From Ligula intestinalis (Eukaryota; Platyhelminthes; Cestoda; Diphyllobothriidea; Diphyllobothriidae), in assembly GCA_036362985.1 (NCBI GenBank), contig JAYGXS010000006.1, positions 9,838,288 to 9,902,287 on the forward strand: a DNA stretch of 64,000 nt. The letters are read 5' to 3'. The notes under the pieces are model-generated. The model was not told the origin of the DNA. It saw nothing but the letters and a program-made list of their open reading frames with translations, and ran no database searches. Every line of letters begins with the position of its first letter. Within the stretch, counting starts at the first letter, position 1. Of this stretch, positions 10,725-23,139 are shown piece after piece. The position numbers were made by a program, and so were the translations under genes.

Positions 10725-13700
10725 AAGGTTTGCAGTTTTATTTCCCAGTCCGACCTAAGAATTAATATCAGTCACAGTAAAAGGTTACACAAGCCTGTTT
10801 ATGGCACAAAAACAATCGTAATATTAAACCAAAGATGCAATCTCATGAGCTTAGAATTGTCTAAGAAACTAATTTGGGATGGAAATAAAACGACATTTTC
10901 TAGTGAATATGTATCAATATTTAATCCATATTCAAGACCATTTTACTGTCTATTCTGTCATTGTCGTCTGGAAGAATGTCTTACGCAGACCAGAATTGTC
11001 TTGGTTAGCATGTGCGCCTTTTTTGGGAACATCGCTCTTTTTAACTTTATCGTGGGTTGATAACAAATGAGTGTGTCTGGAAGTGCGACGATTATTTAAA
11101 AATATAACTTTTAACTTTTCCGTCTTTTGGCGTTTTAGCGCTGCTAGCACTGATATCACTGCTTAACTTTCCGCTATCGCTCAAAAATACATAACTTAGG
11201 TACTGGCAAAAAAGTCCCTCAGGGAAATATTAAATTTCTATTGCAATAGATTTATCTCTATTGTGGCGCCAACTAGTTAATGCATGCTAAACTGCAGGGT
11301 CCTGCACTCTTGGCCAGCGAAAATTTTCTTTTCTAACAAATAAGACATGCAATCAGTGATAAGTGGATTTTGGCCACATGCCAACCCGTTTGTTAGGGGT
11401 GAATAGCAAGATGAATATAGCAATGCATGACTTAACTTAAGACCATGGAATACTAACTGAAATGGAATTCATGCACATCTCTGTGAGAATTTGCGTCCCA
11501 TACGGCTGAGAACACATCGCATCTCCCGGAGTAATATCAAACCAAGTTAAAAATACAATTTAATATTAACTATAGACTGCTCTCAACTGTTGTCATATGT
11601 GGCAGGTGAATTCATCCGGACAAAAATTTCGGTAACTAATTGCTATCACGGATTAATTTAAGACGAAGATGATAAAAATGTGTTTTTGTTGAATTGTCCA
11701 CTACTTTTTAACGCTAAAATTAACAGCGGATCTCCAACGCCGACTTACAAACTTAACCTCCTCCATAGGCAAATTAGAAAATTTTGGATTATCCAGAATT
11801 TAATGCCTAGCCAATCGAAATGTTTACGAGCTGAGAGATAAAAAAGATTTAAACGATTGTCTATTAAAATTCCGAATTCCTCAGCGGATCAATACCGTCT
11901 TCAAGGAAACATGGCTGACTACCCAATTGCAAAATGTTCAGTGCTACAATTAATTTCGAAAATGGCCAAACATATGAGGATTTCGGTAGAACGTACGTGT
12001 TATTATGCAAAAAAATATTTTAAGCTTCCAATATCACTCTGAAATAACTATAGGCTTTTCGGTCACTGGCTAAAATAAATAGGCAGATAACATATTCTGT
12101 CAATGATTTTCAACATTGCCCAAAATGCCTAGTTATCCGCCATGTAATTTATGATCCTGTTGTCTCTAGGGCTACCTGATAAAGTCTCCAGGTGGGAAGA
12201 ATTACACGGGTGATCGTTTGATTTTCCCAATATAAAAGTCATTAAAATGCTTAAAGTCAGCTTAAACACTTGGTTATTTTAATATAAATGAGGGTTTAAA
12301 AAAAAACATTGTACTCCTAAGGTTCTCATTTTTGGTTCCGCGTCTTGACCCACCGCAGCAACTAAATAAATGTTTCTCCACAAAAACATCATTTATTTAT
12401 CTGTGTTCATATATATTTAAGGTACGTTGATCTTATGTCCGAAATCAGAAAACCTGGGTAACATTTTACTACACACTAGCATTTATCAGTCTTTCATTTG
12501 TTTCTTTCAAAATGGAATTTCCTCTTTGACATAAACATTTTGGAATGTGACACTTTGTGAATCGAATGAGTTAACATTACATTTACGTTCGTCATACAAG
12601 GCCGTTTATGAAAGTTGCCAAGCCTGAAGCTCAGAAAACTCGGGAATCAGTTGACCAAGCGATATTTGGGGAAAATTACTGGTGATTATTCGGCAATCAG
12701 CTCACACTTTAATGGTTGTATGCCCTTAACAAATACGGAAGACATGCTCTATTTTTGCACATTTTCTTAATTGAAACCAGGCGTGATTTGACAATACGAG
12801 CCAGGATTCTAGCATTAAGCTGATATATTTGAGAAAGTGGTATTCATTTGCTAATCAGCATTGACTCAGGTGCTGTTACGGATAAAAGTGTCTATTCTGA
12901 AGTTATTTACGACACGTTTGTCATGACATGATACGGGCTTTTTAGCAGGCTCCTTTCTGATCACAAAAAAGCATACGTATTTAAGCTAGTTCCTTTAAAT
13001 AGTATCGATTTTATCATTGACTTTAATTTCCTTTATACATTGAAATATATTTTATAGAAAATGTTCAAGAGTAAACCACACGTTCTTTTAATTCTTTATA
13101 TAAAGAAAGGGTATATTTCGCTATGAAAAAGGTTTCCGAATTGCCGAATAATTTTGAAAACAACTGACCGCTACATTTGAATTCAAAGTTTACAAACTGC
13201 GCAATGTGTACATACTGCTAACGGAAAATAAGTTTTTGCATATGGTTTGAGGAAGATGTCACACATTTCTCACAATATACTGCAATAGATATGACACGTA
13301 TTTTATATATAGCAGGCAGCATTACTAAATTGATGGATACGACGCATTGTTAAGTAACTTCTGATAAGCGTAAAAAGCTCAACATAACAAACATTTTAAA
13401 AAAAGGGATACCCATCTTTAAGTATACCATTTAGAGAAGAAGAAATGTACTACCAACTAATACGATAAGTTTTGTATGCACGTTTACTATACAATATATC
13501 TAAATTCATGAATAAGTCAAACGTAATGGTAGAAAACCCATTCTATTGAAGTAGTTTCCTTTTTAAAGTGCATGCATTATGTTTTTTGTCAGAAGGAAGT
13601 TCTTTAAAAAGCTCTCATCCTACCACGAGTGATCTAATTTCAGAATAAACCATATGATAATCAGTATCACAACCACAAACAATACTGATTAGGGAAAGAG

Positions 13701-15530
13701 TATCAATATTTTGCATATGTTGGCATGTTCAACGAATTCTAACCAGTACTTTAGTTTTCTGCAGTTCATTGCTATCCGTTGAATTTAATTTTCGTAATTT
13801 CTGAAGTGCGTATATCCTGTTTGTGAATTGTTAACTTCGTCAATGCTCACCTAAACTGGAAAGCCAGCGAACGTGTGGCTCAGTATTCAGAACGTTAGGT
13901 TTCTGATCAAATAGATGGTTTTTTCGAAAGTTGGATAGTCCACAACTTAGGGTTGAGTATAAACGATATTTTCTACGGCTAATGAGCCAACAGTGGCATA
14001 TCAGTCTTCCCTTACTTATGGCTAATCCTTAATGCCTAAATGTGGCATCCCTCAATGTGAGAAGACAAATCTCAAGTGATCGGATTAGATATGGTGAAAA
14101 CGCATTAAAGTATCTTTTAACATAAGGAATATAATGGATTTAATATTCCCTCTTTAGCACTTTTAGAGAAAACGTCCGCGATGGTATTCATCACAATGTG
14201 TAAGAATACTTTTTTTACCAAACAACAAATAAGTCCGCATTGTGAGCGTTGCTACATGTTCAACCCAGGTATGCTCCAAACCCGAGCGGTGTGAGAGAGG
14301 GAAACGTTGTCGTTACGGACGAACTCAGTAAAGTTCACATCCTCAAAAATGGGTAAAATTCTTTTAATGCCGTATAATTTTACGATCACAAAGTTTACCA
14401 GTTTACATTCCATGCTCGAACAACATTTGAAATTATGTTTATTTAGCTGCATTTGTTGGAATAGGTACAGCGTTGTTCTTTTGAAAGGAAATGCCACGAG
14501 TGGGCTTCTGAGCAGACGCAGTGAGCCGCGCTATTCACAAAACTTCTTAAGAGTTTGTTTTCATATATTATTCTCAAACAATGTGAATTTAATACGTGGT
14601 AGGTAAATATTATTCGCCAGAGTAGACTTACTTTGTATGCATCTACTCGTATAGCACCTTCCGTGTTATAGGTTCTATTGGGCGCACGAGTCGGCAGCTA
14701 TCAATTTGGAATTAGCAAGCACCTGTCGGTATGGCATAAACAAAAGGAATCTATATGCAAAAATTGCGTTTGTCTCGCACATATTTTTGATTCGGGGCAT
14801 CGTTTGAAACCAAAGAAACATTCCGTATGATTTATTATGTCACGCACCAAGTCATTCAGCCAGCGTTTGTAAACAAGAATTGAGGTGGCTACCATTAGAA
14901 GGCGTCTTGCACATGAACAATATATTTCGGCACGCACATTTGGCCTTTTCATTGTTCCTTGGAGCAACTTTCCGAAAAACCCCAATTCGGCTTAATTCCA
15001 CGTAATAAAATCTTTTTGCTACTGTCCCCCTTATTTGTATGACTTGCAGCTATGAAAAAACAAAATGGTTGATCACAGAGTCTAACATGTACACCGCATC
15101 TAAAAATGTGGTTTTCCAACGGTCTTTTTTTAAACGTATCCCTGTGATTGCCAACTATTGTTTTTTAAATGTTGACTGATGACCACGAGCCTATAGCAGA
15201 GAATTACGTCAATGGGTAAAACACTCCAAGTTGTGATCTTCAACCTGGATTTCAAAGGGGACGAGCAAACGTTGTACGATTTAAAAAAATTCAATCATCC
15301 CAAAATAGTATATATATTCATAACAGTATATTCTGTAGAGAGCAAGTGATGAATAGGCCGGAGGAATCTGATTGTTGTCCTAGCGCGGTTTCGTAGGGAA
15401 ACATACGAATTAAGACGACAAATGCTATATAATAGTGTTTTTTAACAGGGTTACTGTCTAATAGGTTAGGATAATTGAACAATCGGTTGCTGAAATTCAA
15501 GGACCGTATAAATGCTGCCTTCCTGGATAT
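10725..15530. other. AT-rich region, no gene seen
   Basis: The longest open frames (for example the 99-codon frame at 14,307) have no recognisable motif. They overlap frames of similar length on the other strand, as expected by chance. No repeat or RNA gene was identified. Confidence 0.55.
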
Positions 15531-15536
15531 TTAATT

Positions 15537-16335
15537 TACGATGGAAGAGGAATAAAACAAACAACTGGCCTTCCTGAATGTCCTCGTTTGCCCCAAAGAC
15601 GGTGATGGCCTAAAAACAAATGTGGAAACGAAAGCAATCAATACTAATCACATCCTGAGCGACACCTGGCGCGTTTAAACACATTGCAGAGGAGCGGAAG
15701 ACAAAGTGGCTGAATCAAAAAACCTAACATGGGAAGTGAGAGTGATTGGCTATCCGGGCACTTTTGTCGCCAAATGCAAACGAGGTTAGAAGCCACGTCC
15801 AACTGGCCTAAAATTGGACAAGCTTTTTTGTACGGGAAGAATGTTTTGGAAGCAGTCGGCCGTCTACGAACTCAACTTGGAGTTGGAGTTGCGCAGAGGC
15901 CAAAATCAACCATTAGGCGACAAAACATGGCAGTAAACCGCTGAAGTCATTGACCGACTCTGGTGCAGTTCTGGACAAAGCAACTGCGTCGAAGAAACTG
16001 AAGGATTATTCCGGACGTGAATGGCCCAGCATGTAATGGCGATGAGTAAGAAAACCTTTTACTCCCGGGCTGCAGCTCATTTGACATGACTCGGCCATAT
16101 TTTCAAGTTTGACGAAGGCCAAATCCTTGCAAGAGGTGACAACCGCGTCAGTCGCCAGCTGATGAAGTCATGGTTCTCATGCCCCCGGTCCATCAATAAG
16201 CGCAATGATTTGGCCTTCCCGTATTGCGTACTGAGATGTTGCATGAGCAATAAAATTAATTACACGGGAAGAGCCGGGTCCAGCAACAGCAACTCCGACG
16301 ACAACGACCTTAATTTAAGTGCAATTTCCAAGCCC
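15537..16335 (+). pseudogene. PLE-A 3' fragment, RT end and endonuclease
   Basis: The fragment starts inside the RT connection region (TMEEE, a stop, then NKQLAFLNVLVC). It continues with RLRTQLGVGVAQRPKSTIRR, the linker before the endonuclease, and ends with the C-terminal endonuclease block containing RGDNRVSRQLMKSWFSCP and SINKRNDLAFPYCVLR. The conserved Arg/Ser/Asn of this C-terminal block are visible. The GIY-YIG core in between is broken by stops and frameshifts near 15,940-16,080. The copy stops at the N gap, so its 3' tail is unknown. Upstream RT motifs are absent. It is a 5'-truncated dead copy. Confidence 0.8.
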
Positions 16336-16345
16336 NNNNNNNNNN
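16336..16345. other. assembly gap of 10 N
   Basis: Ten N characters interrupt the sequence directly after the PLE-A C-terminal coding block. A fixed-size N run is usually a placeholder for a gap of unknown length. Confidence 0.95.
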
Positions 16346-18960
16346 ATATTCCTCCCAAAAGTTTTCTGAAAAAATAATCCCCAATTTTTTCCGCACACAC
16401 ACTTAACATTTTTTGCACTACTTTATCGTATTAATGTCGGATCGTAGCATATTTTTGCTGCAGGAAGACTATGGGTGGGTCTTATGATTGCCAATTGCCG
16501 AAACGAACTTTTTTATCCTTTTTCACATCAGCTCTGTTATGATGCTCTTGGTAGAATGAATTTGCAAAAAAATATACCCAATGAGGATGAGAAACAGTTT
16601 GATTGAGAAAATGCATCTTATTGGAAAGCCGTGACCGCACGTTTTAGAATGCTACGGAAGCAACGTTCGAAGTCAAATCAAGATAATTGCAACAAAAACA
16701 GTCTGCTATTTTTCAAAGTCGGCAACGAGCACAATGTTTGTCGGAAGGAACTTAAATATTTTCCGGCTCCAAATGTCTTAAAAATTAATTTAAATATTAA
16801 ATATGCAGGTGAAAACAACTGGCTTCATTTTCCTTCAGCACATGCAAGTAGAAGCGTAAGGGCTTTTATTAAGTGTGATTTGTGACATTGCACAAGGTGT
16901 GCTCTCTCTGAAATAATTAGAAAAATATTAGCATAGAGTGCGCCAAACATCGTGTGGTATTAAACGTTGTAGTTAATGTTGCCAGTAAACTTTGTTGTGC
17001 AGAAGAGCTTTATTAATTTACTTTAGCGATAAAACCGTCATATACACACCAAGTACACGGCGTCAGGTAATCACGCGATCTGAAGGCAGTCGTTTCTAAA
17101 GACAGATGCAATTAAAAGCCATTACAAGTAAGTTGGCAGATATTTACTGGACATTGTAGAAAAAACACTCAAGATTTATCCGGGGCAGCTGTAGGGAGAT
17201 TTGGTTGGGTATTTAATCAAACTGCATTTACGTTAAAAGATTATTATAAAGGTCGGAGCGTGTTATGCAGGTTAAAAATCATTTATCTTCGATAAATATA
17301 CCGTTTGCGAAGCCGTCTTGAGTATTAGTCAAGCAGGACTACCATCACGTCCGATAATGTCATGCCATCAACAAAAAACAGTGCCAAATTAACGATGTGA
17401 ACGGTTTTGGGCTGTATTTAAAAAGAAATTTTAAAAAAAATGGAGGAACTACACCCCATTGTTTACAATGATTTTGAACTTTATTGAAAAAACCATACGA
17501 AAAAATTAAACTTGTCGTCTTTACTGTCTCAAGATTTTATCTAATCCAGTGACCCATGTAATTCTGAAGTTTTTTATAAAAGCAACTGTTTCGCAAACCC
17601 TGCAAATTGCATAAGAAAAATAGATATTAGACTATGTTTTGTAAAGAAGAAAAGAATTCAATCACTGGGACAATACTTTTATTCACCTGAAGTTTTGAGG
17701 TCATCATCGTTGACATTCTCAGAGAGCAGCATGAGTACTTGTATATGTTTTATCAACTGGCAGATATTAATTTAGTATTTCACTTCATTTTTATTATTAA
17801 CAAACAAAACGTTCCGTTATGTCATCGAAAATATAACATGTTTCTTGTTGCCATAGAAAGGCCTTAGATGTGTCACTTGACCCATAAATGGAAGCAAAAC
17901 TTGGGGCTTTTCTCATTGGGCTATGTATTTTTCCTACACTGATGTTTTTTTACGTAAATTTTAAAAAATAAAAAGCCGCTGAAAACCGGAAAAGGTCTAG
18001 TGCATAAAGAACTAACTGCAAATTGATACATTATAATGGCTAATTAGAATCGTAGGTTTCCGATATTTTTCATTGCACTGTTTGAGAGAGGGATTGGAAA
18101 ATGCAGACAAAAATGAAAAATGGTACATTGCGGTCATAAAGACTGTATATTTTAAAGTAGGCAACAACAATCATTGTGCAGTATAAACAGAGGCAATCCA
18201 CAAAATAAGCTCTTGTAGGTTCTAAATGCAGTAATTTTTTTATTTTTAGATTTCAACTGAAAAAGGATTGCTGTTTCCATATACGGTGTGGTTGCATCGA
18301 GTTATATGTGATTGAACTGCACTAGCATTTCGTATTTGCCGAAAAATACTCATAAATGAATGGTTCCTGGTTCTTCAAAACAGATTCCTCATAAATAATT
18401 TTTTTAAGGATATGTATATAATTAGGTTTACCCATGATCAGCAGTTCTTCTTTAATTAACTTGTTTATTTAACCTTTAATCTGACAATATACGCTTAATA
18501 AAATAAACGTTAATGTTTTAATGTAATATTTGCTAACTTGAACAGAAGCCACCTAAACACAATGATATATGATAGGAGCAATTAATTGTACACGCTGTGA
18601 GCAATAGCAAGTTTCACTCTTGTTAAAGCTGACAGCAACAGACTGCCAGCAATTCGTCACTAAATTTTTTTGTGAAAAAAGGATACTCCTTATGTTGCCA
18701 TTCGGTAATTTTGTTTAACTTATTTGTGCAGGAACTTAATACAATGCATCATTTTGAAAGAAATATAACAGACGATCCTGGCGCTTTTTGTCATCATTAT
18801 AAGCAAAGGCTTATCAGTATTTCGACCAAGTAGTGAAATAAATTTGGTCAAGAACTGCTCGTTGTGTTTACTCCCTAAACTGTTTTGCTCTCTGTAAGAA
18901 AAGATGATGCAATTTTGTTCGTTATTATCAAGGTGCAGTGATACAAACATTATACTGTCA
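16346..18960. other. AT-rich region, no gene seen
   Basis: Several short open frames lack motifs, and none is supported as a gene. No PLE tail can be recognised just right of the gap. Confidence 0.55.
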
Positions 18961-18969
18961 TACCCCACT

Positions 18970-19340
18970 GACTGCTATTATGAATTGGCCGGAATCGGCC
19001 TGGCAGGCGGTCACCCGTTGGGGACCTCTGACCACCACACGAACTTTGTTTAGTTCGGAAGCCTATTCGATCGGTGTTCGCACATTCCTGAGTGAATATA
19101 TACCCGATCAGCAGTGACAGCAAATGGCAGGTGGCGAGGCGCTGATGAACTGCGGTTCGATGAAGTGCTTATGACCCATCTGGTAGACCCCAATGGTGGA
19201 CCCACTGCGCCGTCTGTAAGTGCGTTTGCTTGTGTTGTCTGACCAGCTGGGGTTCAAGGTTATGCTTGGTTGATGAAGGAAAATAAGCCCGAAACCGTTC
19301 TGCATCAAGTTACCCCCAGATGCTGTCATCCCCCCTTACT
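18970..19340 (-). repeat. GC-richer block, probable interspersed repeat
   Basis: Base composition shifts sharply from the AT-rich surroundings to about 50% GC across this block. Read on the - strand it begins near a run of G residues and includes ACCCCAGCTGGTCAGAC. It has a 73-codon frame without a recognisable domain. Sharp edges and composition suggest an inserted repeat, but no second copy was found in this window. Confidence 0.35.
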
Positions 19341-19344
19341 ACTA

Positions 19345-22300
19345 TATAAAGTATACAGTCTACATAATTAACATCAATTTTTGCTACGCACACTTAAAAC
19401 TATTTGCATCGCTCAACAAAGGTGATTATTAACGGTCTTCAGGCCATCCTTTTAATGCAATACATATGTTGCATAAATGCATAACACCAAATAAATAATC
19501 AATTATTTGTTGATATTTGAAAGTTTACCTCTTCATTATCTAAATCAAAAAGTAAACACACCAATACTACTTTATGTTATTTAGCTCTTTTTTTTCTTGG
19601 AATTTATCTGATTTGATGAAGTCTACTGAGTACACTTTTTTTTAGTAACCTTTGACGATTTTTCAAACAATGGTACAGTCTGTTTGAATGCGGCACATGT
19701 GAATTTTATATTATTTGAAAACCATGCTGACCTGCTTCCAAAATAGCATATATTTTATGTGCGGGATGCAGAATGGAAAATATAAAGAAAGTTATTCCCT
19801 TAACTGACGTTTTCGAGAAAAACTAAGAAGCATCGCTTGCGCGCCCGCCAACGAAGGCGTGGCGAAAGCAGACTTAACGTACATTGAACGCATCCACTCA
19901 TACCTATAAATATGCAGTATGGCCCAGAATATTTTTTTCCTGCTGAAATTTGCAAAATTATGATGAAAATTCTCAAGCAATTTTTAACGCATGAATAAAA
20001 AGTAATAATGATCAAGTATGCGCAATTGTTATACTTAAAATAAATCAAACGTTTTCTAATTGTGTGTTGAGACAAATGAAATTTTTTTCAGTTCCCAAGC
20101 TTTGTCGGCATAGCACATAGTTGTAAAATAAAAACAATAAACCTTACTTCTTTTGTCATTCATAGGCTAGGGATACCACGTTTCTAAATGAAAATTATTT
20201 TTCTTTATTTAAGAAAAATTTTTTTTCATTTCTATTGTTAATGGTATTGTTGATGTAAGTTGTTTATGTTTCTGTTGTAATGGTTATTAAGTTACAATAA
20301 TTAACAGCGTTTTCACTGTAATCAGAATTTTTAAATAAAGCTATCCGATTGATGAATTGAACAAACAAATGTGCATTTGATGTTAGTTCTTATGAAGATA
20401 GTCAGTTGCTTCACGTTTAGAAATTGTTCCGAAAAGCACAACACATTGTCAAGCAAAAAGAACCTTCACAACAAATGGTATATCATATAATTATTTTAAG
20501 TATAAAAGAAAAAAACTGGTATAGGTAGCCTTTTGAAAAAGTACTTCAGGTGCATATTTTGATGAAGGAATTTTGCGCATTTTTAAATTTCCAAGGTATT
20601 GTAAAAATAAATATGGAAAATTTCGACAAATTTATCAATGATTGATTCAGTTTGGCTGCATTTTAAAAGAACTCACTTTTCTCTTTATGTTGGATTTTTT
20701 CTGCACAGTGTACATTCTCTAGGTTCTGTAATATGGGATTGAATGAAAAATGAAGGGTTTTTGACCATATATGACATATTTCTTATTTTTCTGACTACTT
20801 GGTGTCGAAATTAAACATTGACTGTAACTGTAGTGTACAAAACGTATATTTTAACACTAATAATCTTAAATTATGTCCATTTTGCTACTTTATTCTAAAA
20901 ATTCTAAAACAAGCTGCACTAAAAACATTTTTAAAGCATTTTGTGCCACAAACTTCCTAATTTGGCTAAAAATATTTTTTTAATGTATTTTCCCTTTTTC
21001 CTGGAAATAAATGCGATTTCTTTAAATTAATTTTACTTAAATTTAAGCTTATTCGGATTAAATTTTTCTGATATGGTAGAGATCTGCTTAAATTATCCTT
21101 AACTTATTTTGGCATGCTTCCATAGCATAATGCACATTATGCTATGTTTGCTGTTGCCATAATTTATCGTTTTTTCAAATTCCTTTAATGTATGACTACT
21201 CTTTATTTCGCAAAAATCAATGTGCATAATTCTTAAAAAAACTAATTAAAATGGTGCGTATTCTAACTAAAAGGTATCCTTATTATTAGGTCTACTCAGT
21301 GGACTTAAATAACGTGGCCAAATATACTTTAAAGTAACAAGTCATATGTCGTCCTGCAGTTTGCAGTATTTATTGGCCACACCCTGTATGCCTTGATTTC
21401 TAAGGACTATTTACCACAATGCTATCGGTGAGCCGCCATCTGCTATAACTAAAAGCATATATGTTTATTAATGTAAAAAGCATTGTGTATTTGTGTTTAA
21501 TATAGCTTATTTTACACAACACCTCATGGATGGAAACCCACTCCATTTAAGGCATTAAAAGGACATTAACGAAGGTGGGCTTACCATAGCACATATGCTT
21601 TTAAATATGTATGGATTTCCACGAGAGTAACTTGCGAAATATGAAGGCAAAATAGTTTCACAAGCAATATTTTATGACAGTGTTTTCAACACACTGCGAA
21701 AACGTGCCTTTTATATTTTACTAGTAGTGAGGTTCAAAGTAAACCCCAAAGTTGTTTTCTTCTTTACAATGGAAAAAGGCCATTTTTTGAAACTATTATA
21801 TTTACCTTTAAAGTAAAGACTACATAAACACAGATAAATAAATTGAACAAATGAAGTACAGTATGGCGAGTCCTGCAAAAAAAGGATTTACGAAAACTTA
21901 GAAATAATAATGAATAGCATTAGGCATTTTAAGTAATTAAAAGAACTATAAGAAATATTAAGTGTTTGTTAAGAAAAATAAATTTTTTTCGATAATCCAC
22001 AGGGTCAAGTGACGTAGAAAATACCCATAAATTACAACAATTAATTAAAATATTTTGTTTAGAATAAAAGTTCAAAGCAACCACTTTCTTTCTTTAAAAA
22101 AGAACTTGTGTTTTGTCAAAATATGTTTTTTTCTATGGTATTTAGTGGATAAGTAGTTATTGTATGTAGGCAAATAAACTTTCTCATCATTTAACTCGTT
22201 TTCAGTCTTTTGCTTGATATGTTGATAAATTGCGCTTCTGATCGATCTTTATATAAAAACCATTAAAATAAGATACAGCTTAACAGCATTTACCAAAAAG

Positions 22301-22480
22301 CGAGAGAACTTCTTAAAATTATTATGTCTAGTTAATTTCAGATTTATTTGGAAAATCCATACGTTAATACATTTGAACTCCCTATTTGCACATAGCTATG
22401 ATGCAGAACCTGTGGCGCTGCCAGAAATAGATCAGCGTTGGGTAGGGGAAGACAGTACAAAAACTTATTAGGCATTTTTC
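19345..22480. other. very AT-rich region, no gene seen
   Basis: This is the most AT-rich part of the window. Apart from the R3 copy at 20,376-20,770 I see no feature. Short poly-A and poly-T tracts are common. Confidence 0.55.
20376..20770 (+). repeat. R3 interspersed repeat, copy 2
   Basis: It is a diverged copy of the 3,310-3,720 sequence. Shared landmarks are TTAGTTCTTATGAAGATAG, TCAAGCAAAAAGAACCTTC, AAAGAACTCACTTTTC and ACATTCTCTAGGTTCTGT. Noncoding. Confidence 0.5.
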
Positions 22481-22489
22481 ATGAGTCTA

Positions 22490-22930
22490 GTTTCGAATGC
22501 CATTTTGCGGGATTTTAAGGAGGAAAACTGTCGAGTGTGGGGTTGGGGCCTGGAGGGGGGGGGAGGCGACGGCTATATGTAAGTCAGATGTCCTGCTGCT
22601 GCAAGTGTTGGAATCATGTCAGGAGGAGGCCATCGCGGTTGATCAATATCTTAATGGTCACATGACGGGAAGATTCCAATGGGCACGAGAACTTCGCCGA
22701 GTACCGGAGTTGAGCCCATCGTACACCCTTGCTGGTTACCGTGTCTGCCGACCAGATATCCAAGCACGGGAGCCCAACGATCGTCAACAGTTATTCTAAG
22801 CACACAACGTACTGAAAAGTAGCGAGCCGTATGGGTTTTAAAGGTTATTTCTGCCGGAGAATTTTGGTAGCAAACCTCACTTGCTGCCGAGTGGCAATGT
22901 AACCAGTCTAGCATCATTACAAAAAACATC
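22490..22930. repeat. GC-richer block beside Helitron
   Basis: The block has a 9-base G run near 22,555-22,563 and balanced composition, unlike the AT-rich DNA to the left. Open frames exist on both strands (100 and 92 codons) with no recognised domain. It lies downstream of the Helitron helicase stop, so it could be the 3' untranslated part of that element or an unrelated repeat. I could not find a terminal CTRR with an adjacent hairpin. Confidence 0.3.
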
Positions 22931-23139
22931 TTTTTTATGCTTGTCCAACTGCCTCAAAAACGTGTCCACAAGTAGCATTCAAATATTAGCGAGTAAATAA
23001 GTATGTATTCGGTGGAACGTGGTAAATGTGGGCATAAATAGAACAGAATTTTGAAATTAAAAAATAGTGAGAAATGCTAGATCATGGGAAGGCAGGAAAT
23101 AAGGATCAATACGCACCAGAAGGAGATGAAAGGTAGATT

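Noticed and set aside
22651..22929. Helitron 3' terminus within the GC-rich block
   Set aside because: CTAG occurs on the - strand near 22,908, but I found no convincing short hairpin directly in front of it, so I did not call an end.
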